Positions 49,253-62,487 of a stretch of 64,000 nt of DNA are shown here, one piece after another; the first letter of the stretch is position 1; each line of letters begins with the position of its first letter. Under the pieces are notes generated by a model. It saw only the letters and a list, made by a program, of their open reading frames with translations, searched no databases and was not told where the DNA came from. A program made the translations under genes and the position numbers. The stretch is taken from contig OZ020253.1 of NCBI GenBank assembly GCA_963971285.1, forward strand, positions 15,326,528 to 15,390,527, in the 5' to 3' direction. The stretch is from Astropecten irregularis (lineage: Eukaryota > Echinodermata > Asteroidea > Paxillosida > Astropectinidae).

Positions 49253-51856
49253 TATACTTGGATTTTCTGCCATGAACATGACTTTGGAATTTGTCACAGT
49301 CCATATTTTCCTGTACAGTACATTTGGGGCTACATGTCGTGCAAGTTTCAAGTCGATTGCGTCAGTATTCAGGGAGAAATTTCCAACTCTAGCGTCGAAA
49401 AGTCACTCATGGTCAAAGTGCAGTTTTAATGCGGCCTGCTCGGCGGCCATCTCGCATAGCGTGTGGTGATATACTTGGATTTTCGGCCATGAACATGACT
49501 TTGGAATTTGGCAGAGCCAATACTTTCCTGTAGAGTACATGTGGGGCTACATGTCGTGCAAGTTTCAAGTCGATTGCCTCCGTATTCAGGGACAAATTTC
49601 CAACTCTAGCGTCAAAAAGTGTCTCATAGTCTAAGTGCAGTTTTAATGCAGCCTGCTCGGAGGCCTTCACGCATAGCGTGTGGTGTTATACTTGGATTTT
49701 CGGCCATGAACATGACTTTGTAATTTGGCACAGCCCATATTTCCATGTAGAGTTCATCTGGGGCTCCATGTCGTGCAAGTTTCAAGTCGATTGCCTCAGT
49801 ATTCATGGAGAAATTTTCAACTCTAGCGTCAAAAAGTGTGTCATAGTCTAAGTGCAGTTTTAATGCGGCCTGCTCGGAGGCCTTCACGCATAGCATGTGG
49901 TGCTATACTTTGATTTTCGGCCATGAACATGACTTTGGAATTTGGCACAGCCCATATGTTCCTGTAGAGTACATCTGGGGCTACATGTCGTGCAAGTTTC
50001 TAGTCGATTGCCTCAGTATTCAGGGAAAAATGTCCAACTCTAGCGTCAAAAAGTGTCTCATAGTCTAAGTGCACTTTTAATGCGGCCTTCTCGGAGGCCT
50101 TCACGCATAGCGTGTGGTGATATACTTGGATTTTCGGCCATGAACATGACTTTGTAATTTGGCACAGCCCATATTTCCCTGTAGAGTACATGTGGGGCTA
50201 CATGTCGTGCAAGTTTCAAGTCGATTGCCTCAGTATTCAGGGAAAAATTTCCAACTCTAGGGTCAAAAAGTGTCTCATAGTCTAAGTGCAGTTTTAATGC
50301 GGCCTGCTCGGAGGCCTTCACGCATAGCGTGTGGTGATATACTTGGATTTTCGGCCCTAAACATGACTTTGGAATTTGTTACAGTCCATATTTTCCTGTA
50401 CAGTACATTTTGGGCTACATGTCGTGCAAGTTTCAAGTCGATTGCCTCAGTATTCAGGGAGAAGTTTCCAACTCTAGCGTCGAAAAGTCACTCATGGTCA
50501 AAGTGCAGTTTTAATGCGGCCTGCTCGGAGGCCTTCACGCATAGCTTGTGGTGATATACTTGGATTTTCGGCCCTAAACATGACTTTGGAATTTGTCACA
50601 GTCCATATTTTCCTGTACAGTACATTTTGGGCTACATGTCGTGCAAGTTTCAAGTCGATTGCCTCAGTATTCAGGGAGAAATTTCCAACTCTAGCGTCAA
50701 AAAGTCACTCATGGTCAAAGTGCAGTTTTAATGCGGCCTGCTCGGCGGCCATCTCGCATAGCGTGTGGTGCTATACTTGGATTTTCGGCCATGAACATGA
50801 CTTTGAAATTTGGCACAGCCAATATTTCCCTGTAGAGTACATGTGGGGCTACATGTCGTGCAAGTTTCAAGTCGATTGCCTCAGTATTCAGGGAAAAATT
50901 TCCAACTCTAGGGTCAAAAAGTGTCTCATAGTCTAAGTGCAGTTTTAATGCGGCCTGCTCGGAGGCCTTCATGCATAGCGTGTGGTGATATATTTGGATT
51001 TTCGGCCCTAAACATGACTTTGGAATTTGTCACAGTCCATATTTTCCTGTACAGTACATTTTGGGCTACATGTCGTGCAAGTTTCAAGTCGATTGCCTCA
51101 GTATTCAGGGAGAAATTTCCAACTCTAGCGTCGAAAAGTCACTCATGGTCAAAGTGCAGTTTTAATGCGGCCTGCTCGGCGGCCATCTCGCATAGCGTGT
51201 GGTGCTATACTTGGATTTTCGGCCATGAACATGACTTTGGAATTTGGCAGAGCCAATACTTTCCTGTAGAGTACATGTGGGGCTACATGTCGTGCAAGTT
51301 TCAAGTCGATTGCCTCAGTATTCAGGGGAAAATTTCCAACTCTAGCGTCAAAAAGTGTCTCATAGTCTAAGTGCAGTTTTAATGCAGCCTGCTCGGAGGC
51401 CTTCACGCATAGCGTGTGGTGTTATACTTGGATTTTCGGCCATGAACATGACTTTGGAATTTGGCACAGCCCATATGTTCCTGTAGAGTACATCTGGGGC
51501 TACATGTCGTACAAGTTTCTAGTCGATTGCCTCAGTATTCAGGGAAAAATGTCCAACTCTAGCGTCGAAAAGTGTCTCATAGTCTAAGTGCAGTTTTAAT
51601 GCGGCCTGCTCGGAGGCCTTCACGCATAGCATGTGGTGCTATACTTTGATTTTCGGCCATGAACATGACTTTGGAATTTGGCACAGCCCATATGTTCCTG
51701 TAGAGTACATCTGGGGCTACATGTCGTGCAAGTTTCTAGTCGATTGCCTCAGTATTCAGGGAAAAATGTCCAACTCTAGCGTCAAAAAGTGTCTCATAGT
51801 CTAAGTGCAGTTTTAATGCGGCCTGCTCGGCGGCCATCTCGCATAGCGTGTGGTGC
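49253..51856. repeat. 12-monomer M unit
   Basis: Order: M-R-V-S-Q-P-P-Q-P-R-S-S. It can be read as the parent form of both the 13- and the 11-monomer units. New marks are TTTGAAATTTGGCAC near 50802, TATATTTGGATT near 50990 and GTCGTACAAG near 51506, which recur in later units. It is the last unit here that keeps the V monomer. Confidence 0.88.
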
Positions 51857-53809
51857 TATACTTGGATTTTCTGCCATGAACATGACTTTGGAATTTGTCA
51901 CAGTCCATATTTTCCTGTACAGTACATTTGGGGCTACATGTCGTGCAAGTTTCAAGTCGATTGCGTCAGTATTCAGGGAGAAATTTCCAACTCTAGCGTC
52001 GAAAAGTCACTCATGGTCAAAGTGCAGTTTTAATGCGGCCTGCTCGGCGGCCATCTCGCATAGCGTGTGGTGCTATACTTGGATTTTCGGCCATGAACAT
52101 GACTTTGTAATTTGGCACAGCCCATATTTCCCTGTATAGTACATGTGGGGCTACATGTCGTGCAAGTTTCAAATCGATTGCCTCAGTATTCAGGGAAAAA
52201 TTTCCAACTCTAGGGTCAAAAAGTGTCTCATAGTCTAAGTGCAGTTTTAATGCGGCCTGCTCGGAGGCCTTCACGCATAGCGTGTGGTGATATACTTGGA
52301 TTTTCGGCCCTAAACATGACTTTGGAATTTGTCACAGTCCATATTTTCCTGTACAGTACATTTTGGGCTACATGTCGTGCAAGTTTCAAGTCGATTGCCT
52401 CAGTATTCAGGGAGAAATTTCCAACTCTAGCGTCGAAAAGTCACTCATGGTCAAAGTGCAGTTTTAATGCGGCCTGCTCGGCGGCCATCTCGCATAGCAT
52501 GTGGTGCTATACTTGGATTTTCGGCCATGAACATGACTTTGTAATTTGGCACAGCCCATATTTCCCTGTAGAGTACATGTGGGGCTACATGTCGTGCAAG
52601 TTTCAAGTCGATTGCCTCAGTATTCAGGGAAAAATTTCCAACTCTAGGGTCAAAAAGTGTCTCATAGTCTAAGTGCAGTTTTAATGCGGCCTGCTCGGAG
52701 GCCTTCACGCATAGCGTGTGGTGATATACTTGGATTTTCGGCCCTAAACATGACTTTGGAATTTGTTACAGTCCATATTTTCCTGTACAGTACATTTTGG
52801 GCTACATGTCGTGCAAGTTTCAAGTCGATTGCCTCAGTATTCAGGGAGAAGTTTCCAACTCTAGCGTCGAAAAGTCACTCATGGTCAAAGTGCAGTTTTA
52901 ATGCGGCCTGCTCGGAGGCCTTCACGCATAGCTTGTGGTGATATACTTGGATTTTCGGCCCTAAACATGACTTTGGAATTTGTCACAGTCCATATTTTCC
53001 TGTACAGTACATTTTGGGCTACATGTCGTGCAAGTTTCAAGTCGATTGCCTCAGTATTCAGGGAGAAATTTCCAACTCTAGCGTCGAAAAGTCACTCATG
53101 GTCAAAGTGCAGTTTTAATGCGGCCTGCTCGGCGGCCATCTCGCATAGCGTGTGGTGCTATACTTGGATTTTCGGCCAAGAACATGACTTTGGAATTTGG
53201 CAGAGCCAATACTTTCCTGTAGAGTACATGTGGGGCTACATGTCGTGCAAGTTTCAAGTCGATTGCCTCAGTATTCAGGGGAAAATTTCCAACTCTAGCG
53301 TCAAAAAGTGTCTCATAGTCTAAGTGCAGTTTTAATGCAGCCTGCTCGGAGGCCTTCACGCATAGCGTGTGGTGTTATACTTGGATTTTCGGCCATGAAC
53401 ATGACTTTGGAATTTAGCACAGCCCATATGTTCCTGTAGAGTACATCTGGGGCTACATGTCGTACAAGTTTCTAGTCGATTGCCTCAGTATTCAGGGAAA
53501 AATGTCCAACTCTAGCGTCGAAAAGTGTCTCATAGTCTAAGTGCAGTTTTAATGCGGCCTGCTCGGAGGCCTTCACGCATAGCATGTGGTGCTATACTTT
53601 GATTTTCGGCCATGAACATGACTTTGGAATTTGGCACAGCCCATATGTTCCTGTAGAGTACATCTGGGGCTACATGTCGTGCAAGTTTCTAGTCGATTGC
53701 CTCAGTATTCAGGGAAAAATGTCCAACTCTAGCGTCAAAAAGTGTCTCATAGTCTAAGTGCAGTTTTAATGCGGCCTGCTCGGCGGCCATCTCGCATAGC
53801 GTGTGGTGC
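51857..53809. repeat. Nine-monomer M unit, arrangement I, copy 1
   Basis: Order: M-Q-P-Q-P-P-R-S-S, 1953 bp. Marks: GTATAGTACATG near 52136, CAAATCG near 52171, AGCATGTGG before the second Q, and CCAAGAACATG near 53177. The R-V-S segment after M has gone. Its closest relative is 57714-59666, not the adjacent unit. Confidence 0.88.
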
Positions 53810-55761
53810 TATACTTGGATTTTCTGCCATGAACATGACTTTGGAATTTGTCACAGTCCATATTTTCCTGTACAGTACATTTTGGGCTACATGTCGTGCA
53901 AGTTTCAAGTCGATTGCCTCAGTATTCAGGGAGAAATTTCCAACTCTAGCGTCGAAAAGTCACTCATGGTCAAAGTGCAGTTTTAATGCGGCCTGCTCGG
54001 AGGCCTTCACGCATAGCGTGTGGTGATATACTTGGATTTTCGGCCATGAACATGACTTTGTAATTTGGCACAGCCCATATTTCCCTGTAGAGTACATGTG
54101 GGGCTACATGTCGTGCAAGTTTCAAGTCGATTGCCTCAGTATTCAGGGAAAAATTTCCAACTCTAGGGTCAAAAAGTGTCTCATAGTCTAAGTGCAGTTT
54201 TAATGCGGCCTGCTCGGAGGCCTTCACGCATAGCGTGTGGTGATATACTTGGATTTTCGGCCCTAAACATGACTTTGGAATTTGTTACAGTCCATATTTT
54301 CCTGTACAGTACATTTTGGGCTACATGTCGTGCAAGTTTCAAGTCGATTGCCTCAGTATTCAGGGAGAAGTTTCCAACTCTAGCGTCGAAAAGTCACTCA
54401 TGGTCAAAGTGCAGTTTTAATGCGGCCTGCTCGGAGGCCTTCACGCATAGCTTGTGGTGATATACTTGGATTTTCGGCCCTAAACATGACTTTGGAATTT
54501 GTCACAGTCCATATTTTCCTGTACAGTACATTTTGGGCTACATGTCGTGCAAGTTTCAAGTCGATTGCCTCAGTATTCAGGGAGAAATTTCCAACTCTAG
54601 CGTCAAAAAGTCACTCATGGTCAAAGTGCAGTTTTAATGCGGCCTGCTCGGCGGCCATCTCGCATAGCGTGTGGTGCTATACTTGGATTTTCGGCCATGA
54701 ACATGACTTTGAAATTTGGCACAGCCCATATTTCCCTGTAGAGTACATGTGGGGCTACATGTCGTGCAAGTTTCAAGTCGATTGCCTCAGTATTCAGGGA
54801 AAAATTTCCAACTCTAGGGTCAAAAAGTGTCTCATAGTCTAAGTGCAGTTTTAGTCGGCCTGCTCGGAGGCCTTCATGCATAGCGTGTGGTGATATATTT
54901 GGATTTTCGGCCCTAAACATGACTTTGGAATTTGTCACAGTCCATATTTTCCTGTACAGTACATTTTGGGCTACATGTCGTGCAAGTTTCAAGTCGATTG
55001 CCTCAGTATTCAGGGAGAAATTTCCAACTCTAGCGTCGAAAAGTCACTCATGGTCAAAGTGCAGTTTTAATGCGGCCTGCTCGGCGGCCATCTCGCATAG
55101 CGTGTGGTGCTATACTTGGATTTTCGGCCATGAACATGACTTTGGAATTTGGCAGAGCCAATACTTTCCTGTAGAGTACATGTGGGGCTACATGTCGTGC
55201 AAGTTTCAAGTCGATTGCCTCAGTATTCAGGGGAAAATTTCCAACTCTAGCGTCAAAAAGTGTCTCATAGTCTAAGTGCAGTTTTAATGCAGCCTGCTCG
55301 GAGGCCTTCACGCATAGCGTGTGGTGTTATACTTGGATTTTCGGCCATGAACATGACTTTGGAATTTGGCACAGCCCATATGTTCCTGTAGAGTACATCT
55401 GGGGCTACATGTCGTACAAGTTTCTAGTCGATTGCCTCAGTATTCAGGGAAAAATGTCCAACTCTAGCGTCGAAAAGTGTCTCATAGTCTAAGTGCAGTT
55501 TTAATGCGGCCTGCTCGGAGGCCTTCACGCATAGCATGTGGTGCTATACTTTGATTTTCGGCCATGAACATGACTTTGGAATTTGGCACAGCCCATATGT
55601 TCCTGTAGAGTACATCTGGGGCTACATGTCGTGCAAGTTTCTAGTCGATTGCCTCAGTATTCAGGGAAAAATGTCCAACTCTAGCGTCAAAAAGTGTCTC
55701 ATAGTCTAAGTGCAGTTTTAATGCGGCCTGCTCGGCGGCCATCTCGCATAGCGTGTGGTGC
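53810..55761. repeat. Nine-monomer M unit, arrangement II, copy 1
   Basis: Order: M-Q-P-P-Q-P-R-S-S, 1952 bp. This is the 12-monomer unit with R-V-S removed. Its M has the TTTTCTGCC start but an ordinary P body (CATTTTGGGC, GCCTCAG), so M was recombined. The Q at 54678 is 216 bp long because TTTTAATGCGG has become TTTTAGTCGG. Confidence 0.9.
54678..54893. repeat. 216-bp Q monomer, copy 1
   Basis: TTTTAATGCGGCC is changed to TTTTAGTCGGCC near 54853, a loss of one base together with a local change. The same event is present at 56630-56845, so it came before the duplication of the nine-monomer unit. Confidence 0.9.
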
Positions 55762-57713
55762 TATACTTGGATTTTCTGCCATGAACATGACTTTGGAATT
55801 TGTCACAGTCCATATTTTCCTGTACAGTACATTTTGGGCTACATGTCGTGCAAGTTTCAAGTCGATTGCCTCAGTATTCAGGGAGAAATTTCCAACTCTA
55901 GCGTCGAAAAGTCACTCATGGTCAAAGTGCAGTTTTAATGCGGCCTGCTCGGAGGCCTTCACGCATAGCGTGTGGTGATATACTTGGATTTTCGGCCATG
56001 AACATGACTTTGTAATTTGGCACAGCCCATATTTCCCTGTAGAGTACATGTGGGGCTACATGTCGTGCAAGTTTCAAGTCGATTGCCTCAGTATTCAGGG
56101 AAAAATTTCCAACTCTAGGGTCAAAAAGTGTCTCATAGTCTAAGTGCAGTTTTAATGCGGCCTGCTCGGAGGCCTTCACGCATAGCGTGTGGTGATATAC
56201 TTGGATTTTCGGCCCTAAACATGACTTTGGAATTTGTTACAGTCCATATTTTCCTGTACAGTACATTTTGGGCTACATGTCGTGCAAGTTTCAAGTCGAT
56301 TGCCTCAGTATTCAGGGAGAAGTTTCCAACTCTAGCGTCGAAAAGTCACTCATGGTCAAAGTGCAGTTTTAATGCGGCCTGCTCGGAGGCCTTCACGCAT
56401 AGCTTGTGGTGATATACTTGGATTTTCGGCCCTAAACATGACTTTGGAATTTGTCACAGTCCATATTTTCCTGTACAGTACATTTTGGGCTACATGTCGT
56501 GCAAGTTTCAAGTCGATTGCCTCAGTATTCAGGGAGAAATTTCCAACTCTAGCGTCAAAAAGTCACTCATGGTCAAAGTGCAGTTTTAATGCGGCCTGCT
56601 CGGCGGCCATCTCGCATAGCGTGTGGTGCTATACTTGGATTTTCGGCCATGAACATGACTTTGAAATTTGGCACAGCCCATATTTCCCTGTAGAGTACAT
56701 GTGGGGCTACATGTCGTGCAAGTTTCAAGTCGATTGCCTCAGTATTCAGGGAAAAATTTCCAACTCTAGGGTCAAAAAGTGTCTCATAGTCTAAGTGCAG
56801 TTTTAGTCGGCCTGCTCGGAGGCCTTCATGCATAGCGTGTGGTGATATATTTGGATTTTCGGCCCTAAACATGACTTTGGAATTTGTCACAGTCCATATT
56901 TTCCTGTACAGTACATTTTGGGCTACATGTCGTGCAAGTTTCAAGTCGATTGCCTCAGTATTCAGGGAGAAATTTCCAACTCTAGCGTCGAAAAGTCACT
57001 CATGGTCAAAGTGCAGTTTTAATGCGGCCTGCTCGGCGGCCATCTCGCATAGCGTGTGGTGCTATACTTGGATTTTCGGCCATGAACATGACTTTGGAAT
57101 TTGGCAGAGCCAATACTTTCCTGTAGAGTACATGTGGGGCTACATGTCGTGCAAGTTTCAAGTCGATTGCCTCAGTATTCAGGGGAAAATTTCCAACTCT
57201 AGCGTCAAAAAGTGTCTCATAGTCTAAGTGCAGTTTTAATGCAGCCTGCTCGGAGGCCTTCACGCATAGCGTGTGGTGTTATACTTGGATTTTCGGCCAT
57301 GAACATGACTTTGGAATTTGGCACAGCCCATATGTTCCTGTAGAGTACATCTGGGGCTACATGTCGTACAAGTTTCTAGTCGATTGCCTCAGTATTCAGG
57401 GAAAAATGTCCAACTCTAGCGTCGAAAAGTGTCTCATAGTCTAAGTGCAGTTTTAATGCGGCCTGCTCGGAGGCCTTCACGCATAGCATGTGGTGCTATA
57501 CTTTGATTTTCGGCCATGAACATGACTTTGGAATTTGGCACAGCCCATATGTTCCTGTAGAGTACATCTGGGGCTACATGTCGTGCAAGTTTCTAGTCGA
57601 TTGCCTCAGTATTCAGGGAAAAATGTCCAACTCTAGCGTCAAAAAGTGTCTCATAGTCTAAGTGCAGTTTTAATGCGGCCTGCTCGGCGGCCATCTCGCA
57701 TAGCGTGTGGTGC
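55762..57713. repeat. Nine-monomer M unit, arrangement II, copy 2
   Basis: A tandem copy of 53810-55761. Comparing the two by eye I found no difference, including the 1-bp-short Q (56630-56845). Such identity over 1952 bp means a very recent duplication, or a duplicated assembly path. Confidence 0.9.
56630..56845. repeat. 216-bp Q monomer, copy 2
   Basis: Identical change to 54678-54893, near 56805. It is useful as a tag for the two sister units and for checking whether reads support both. Confidence 0.9.
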
Positions 57714-59666
57714 TATACTTGGATTTTCTGCCATGAACATGACTTTGGAATTTGTCACAGTCCATATTTTCCTGTACAGTACATTTGGGGCTACATGTCG
57801 TGCAAGTTTCAAGTCGATTGCGTCAGTATTCAGGGAGAAATTTCCAACTCTAGCGTCGAAAAGTCACTCATGGTCAAAGTGCAGTTTTAATGCGGCCTGC
57901 TCGGCGGCCATCTCGCATAGCGTGTGGTGCTATACTTGGATTTTCGGCCATGAACATGACTTTGTAATTTGGCACAGCCCATATTTCCCTGTAGAGTACA
58001 TGTGGGGCTACATGTCGTGCAAGTTTCAAATCGATTGCCTCAGTATTCAGGGAAAAATTTCCAACTCTAGGGTCAAAAAGTGTCTCATAGTCTAAGTGCA
58101 GTTTTAATGCGGCCTGCTCGGAGGCCTTCACGCATAGCGTGTGGTGATATACTTGGATTTTCGGCCCTAAACATGACTTTGGAATTTGTCACAGTCCATA
58201 TTTTCCTGTACAGTACATTTTGGGCTACATGTCGTGCAAGTTTCAAGTCGATTGCCTCAGTATTCAGGGAGAAATTTCCAACTCTAGCGTCGAAAAGTCA
58301 CTCATGGTCAAAGTGCAGTTTTAATGCGGCCTGCTCGGCGGCCATCTCGCATAGCATGTGGTGCTATACTTGGATTTTCGGCCATGAACATGACTTTGTA
58401 ATTTGGCACAGCCCATATTTCCCTGTAGAGTACATGTGGGGCTACATGTCGTGCAAGTTTCAAGTCGATTGCCTCAGTATTCAGGGAAAAATTTCCAACT
58501 CTAGGGTCAAAAAGTGTCTCATAGTCTAAGTGCAGTTTTAATGCGGCCTGCTCGGAGGCCTTCACGCATAGCGTGTGGTGATATACTTGGATTTTCGGCC
58601 CTAAACATGACTTTGGAATTTGTTACAGTCCATATTTTCCTGTACAGTACATTTTGGGCTACATGTCGTGCAAGTTTCAAGTCGATTGCCTCAGTATTCA
58701 GGGAAAAATTTCCAACTCTAGGGTCAAAAAGTGTCTCATAGTCTAAGTGCAGTTTTAATGCGGCCTGCTCGGAGGCCTTCATGCATAGCGTGTGGTGATA
58801 TACTTGGATTTTCGGCCCTAAACATGACTTTGGAATTTGTCACAGTCCATATTTTCCTGTACAGTACATTTTGGGCTACATGTCGTGCAAGTTTCAAGTC
58901 GATTGCCTCAGTATTCAGGGAGAAATTTCCAACTCTAGCGTCGAAAAGTCACTCATGGTCAAAGTGCAGTTTTAATGCGGCCTGCTCGGCGGCCATCTCG
59001 CATAGCGTGTGGTGCTATACTTGGATTTTCGGCCAAGAACATGACCTTGGAATTTGGCAGAGCCAATACTTTCCTGTAGAGTACATGTGGGGCTACATGT
59101 CGTGCAAGTTTCAAGTCGATTGCCTCAGTATTCAGGGGAAAATTTCCAACTCTAGCGTCAAAAAGTGTCTCATAGTCTAAGTGCAGTTTTAATGCAGCCT
59201 GCTCGGAGGCCTTCACGCATAGCGTGTGGTGTTATACTTGGATTTTCGGCCATGAACATGACTTTGGAATTTGGCACAGCCCATATGTTCCTGTAGAGTA
59301 CATCTGGGGCTACATGTCGTACAAGTTTCTAGTCGATTGCCTCAGTATTCAGGGAAAAATGTCCAACTCTAGCGTCGAAAAGTGTCTCATAGTCTAAGTG
59401 CAGTTTTAATGCGGCCTGCTCGGAGGCCTTCACGCATAGCATGTGGTGCTATACTTTGATTTTCGGCCATGAACATGACTTTGGAATTTGGCACAGCCCA
59501 TATGTTCCTGTAGAGTACATCTGGGGCTACATGTCGTGCAAGTTTCTAGTCGATTGCCTCAGTATTCAGGGAAAAATGTCCAACTCTAGCGTCAAAAAGT
59601 GTCTCATAGTCTAAGTGCAGTTTTAATGCGGCCTGCTCGGCGGCCATCTCGCATAGCGTGTGGTGC
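57714..59666. repeat. Nine-monomer M unit, arrangement I, copy 2
   Basis: Same order and marks as 51857-53809 (CAAATCG, AGCATGTGG, CCAAGAACATG). The fifth monomer (58582) ends with a Q-type 3' half (GGGAAAAATTTCC, CTAGGGTC) rather than GGGAGAAGTTTCC. That hybrid recurs at 63356. The monomer at 59016 adds GACCTTGG. Confidence 0.88.
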
Positions 59667-62487
59667 TATACTTGGATTTTCTGCCATGAACATGACTTTG
59701 GAATTTGTCACAGTCCATATTTTCCTGTACAGTACATTTGGGGCTACATGTCGTGCAAGTTTCAAGTCGATTGCGTCAGTATTCAGGGAGAAATTTCCAA
59801 CTCTAGCGTCGAAAAGTCACTCATGGTCAAAGTGCAGTTTTAATGCGGCCTGCTCGGCGGCCATCTCGCATAGCGTGTGGTGATATACTTGGATTTTCGG
59901 CCATGAACATGACTTTGTAATTTGGCACAGCCCATATTTCCCTGTAGAGTACATGTGGGGCTACATGTCGTGCAAGTTTCAAATCGATTGCCTCAGTATT
60001 CAGGGAAAAATTTCCAACTCTAGGGTCAAAAAGTGTCTCATAGTCTAAGTGCAGTTTTAATGCGGCCTGCTCGGAGGCCTTCACGCATAGCGTGTGGTGA
60101 TATACTTGGATTTTCGGCCCTAAACATGACTTTGGAATTTGTCACAGTCCATATTTTCCTGTATAGTACATTTTGGGCTACATGTCGTGCAAGTTTCAAG
60201 TCGATTGCCTCAGTATTCAGGGAGAAATTTCCAACTCTAGCGTCGAAAAGTCACTCATGGTCAAAGTGCAGTTTTAATGCGGCCTGCTCGGCGGCCATCT
60301 CGCATATCATGTGGTGCTATACTTGGATTTTCGGCCATGAACATGACTTTGTAATTTGGCACAGCCCATATTTCCCTGTAGAGTACATGTGGGGCTACAT
60401 GTCGTGCAAGTTTCAAGTCGATTGCCTCAGTATTCAGGGAAAAATTTCCAACTCTAGGGTCAAAAAGTGTCTCATAGTCTAAGTGCAGTTTTAATGCGGC
60501 CTGCTCGGAGGCCTTCACGCATAGCGTGTGGTGATATACTTGGATTTTCGGCCCTAAACATGACTTTGGAATTTGTTACAGTCCATATTTTCCTGTACAG
60601 TACATTTTGGGCTACATGTCGTGCAAGTTTCAAGTCGATTGCCTCAGTATTCAGGGAGAAGTTTCCAACTCTAGCGTCGAAAAGTCACTCATGGTCAAAG
60701 TGCAGTTTTAATGCGGCCTGCTCGGAGGCCTTCATGCATAGCGTGTGGTGATATACTTGGATTTTCGGCCCTAAACATGACTTTGGAATTTGTCACAGTC
60801 CATATTTTCCTGTACAGTACATTTTGGGCTACATGTCGTGCAAGTTTCAAGTCGATTGCCTCAGTATTCAGGGAGAAATTTCCAACTCTAGCGTCGAAAA
60901 GTCACTCATGGTCAAAGTGCAGTTTTAATGCGGCCTGCTCGGCGGCCATCTCGCATAGCGTGTGGTGCTATACTTGGATTTTCGGCCATGAACATGACTT
61001 TGGAATTTGGCAGAGCCAATACTTTCCTGTAGAGTACATGTGGGGCTACATGTCGTGCAAGTTTCAAGTCGATTGCCTCAGTATTCAGGGGAAAATTTCC
61101 AACTCTAGCGTCAAAAAGTGTCTCATAGTCTAAGTGCAGTTTTAATGCAGCCTGCTCGGAGGCCTTCACGCATAGCGTGTGGTGTTATACTTGGATTTTC
61201 GGCAATGAACATGACTTTGGAATTTGGCACAGCCCATATGTTCCTGTAGAGTACATCTGGGGCTACATGTCGTGCAAGTTTCTAGTCGATTGCCTCAGTA
61301 TTCAGGGAAAAATGTCCAACTCTAGCGTCGAAAAGTGTCTCATAGTCTAAGTGCAGTTTTAATGCGGCCTGCTGGGAGGCCTTCACGCATAGCGTGTGGT
61401 GATATACTTGGATTTTCGGCCCTAAACATGACTTTGGAATTTGGCACAGTCCATATTTTCCTGTACAGTACATTTTTGGCTACATGTCTTGCAAGTTTCA
61501 AGTCGATTGCCTCAGTATTCAGGGAAAAATTTCGAACTCTAGGGTCAAAAAGTGTCTCATAGTCTAAGTGCAGTTTTAATGCGGCCTGCTCGGAGGCCTT
61601 CACGCATAGCATGTGGTGCTATACTTTGATTTTCGGCCATGAACATGACTTTGGAATTTGGCACAGCCCATATGTTCTTGTAGAGTACATCTGGGGCTAC
61701 ATGTCGTGCAAGTTTCTAGTCGATTGCCTCAGTATTCAGGGAAAAATGTCCAACTCTAGCGTCAAAAAGTGTCTCATAGTCTAAGTGCAGTTTTAATGCA
61801 GCCTGCTCGGAGGCCTTCACGCATAGCGTGTGGTGTTATACTTGGATTTTCGGCCATGAACATGACTTTGGAATTTGGCAGAGCCAATACTTTCCTGTAG
61901 AGTACATGTGGGGCTACATGTCGTGCAAGTTTCAAGTCGATTGCCTCAGTATTCAGGGGAAAATTTCCAACTCTAGCGTCAAAAAGTGTCTCATAGTCTA
62001 AGTGCAGTTTTAATGCAGCCTGCTCGGAGGCCTTCACGCATAGCGTGTGGTGTTATACTTGGATTTTCGGCCATGAACATGACTTTGGAATTTGGCACAG
62101 CCCATATGTTCCTGTAGAGTACATCTGGGGCTACATGTCGTACAAGTTTCTAGTCGATTGCCTCAGTATTCAGGGAAAAATGTCCAACTCTAGCGTCGAA
62201 AAGTGTCTCATAGTCTAAGTGCAGTTTTAATGCGGCCTGCTCGGAGGCCTTCACGCATAGCATGTGGTGCTATACTTTGATTTTCGGCCATGAACATGAC
62301 TTTGGAATTTGGCAGAGCCCATATGTTCCTGTAGAGTACATCTGGGGCTACATGTCGTGCAAGTTTCTAGTCGATTGCCTCAGTATTCAGGGAAAAATGT
62401 CCAACTCTAGCGTCAAAAAGTGTCTCATAGTCTAAGTGCAGTTTTAATGCGGCCTGCTCGGCGGCCATCTCGCATAGCGTGTGGTGC
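59667..62487. repeat. 13-monomer M unit of the right edge
   Basis: Order: M-Q-P-Q-P-P-R-S-P-S-R-S-S. It is arrangement I with four extra monomers, P-S-R-S, placed after the first S. The extra P at 61403 is unusually divergent. Private marks are GCATATCATGTGG near 60303 and GGCAATGAAC near 61201. The marks of the final R-S-S are ordinary. Confidence 0.87.
61403..61619. repeat. Divergent P-like monomer
   Basis: Combines P (CCCTAAAC, CAGTCCATATTTTCC) with TTTGGCACAG, and carries private changes in a short space: CATTTTTGGC, CATGTCTTGC and AATTTCGAACTC. The preceding monomer ends CTGCTGGGAGG instead of CTGCTCGGAGG. Monomers at equivalent places elsewhere differ by zero to two bases, so this pair stands out. 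Confidence 0.85.

Noticed and set aside
52451-52708. 85-codon minus-strand ORF beginning MKASEQAALKLHLDYE, repeated throughout
   Set aside because: Slightly longer than one monomer and recurring wherever the monomer lacks a stop in that frame. Indels shift phase freely. No sign of selection for coding.
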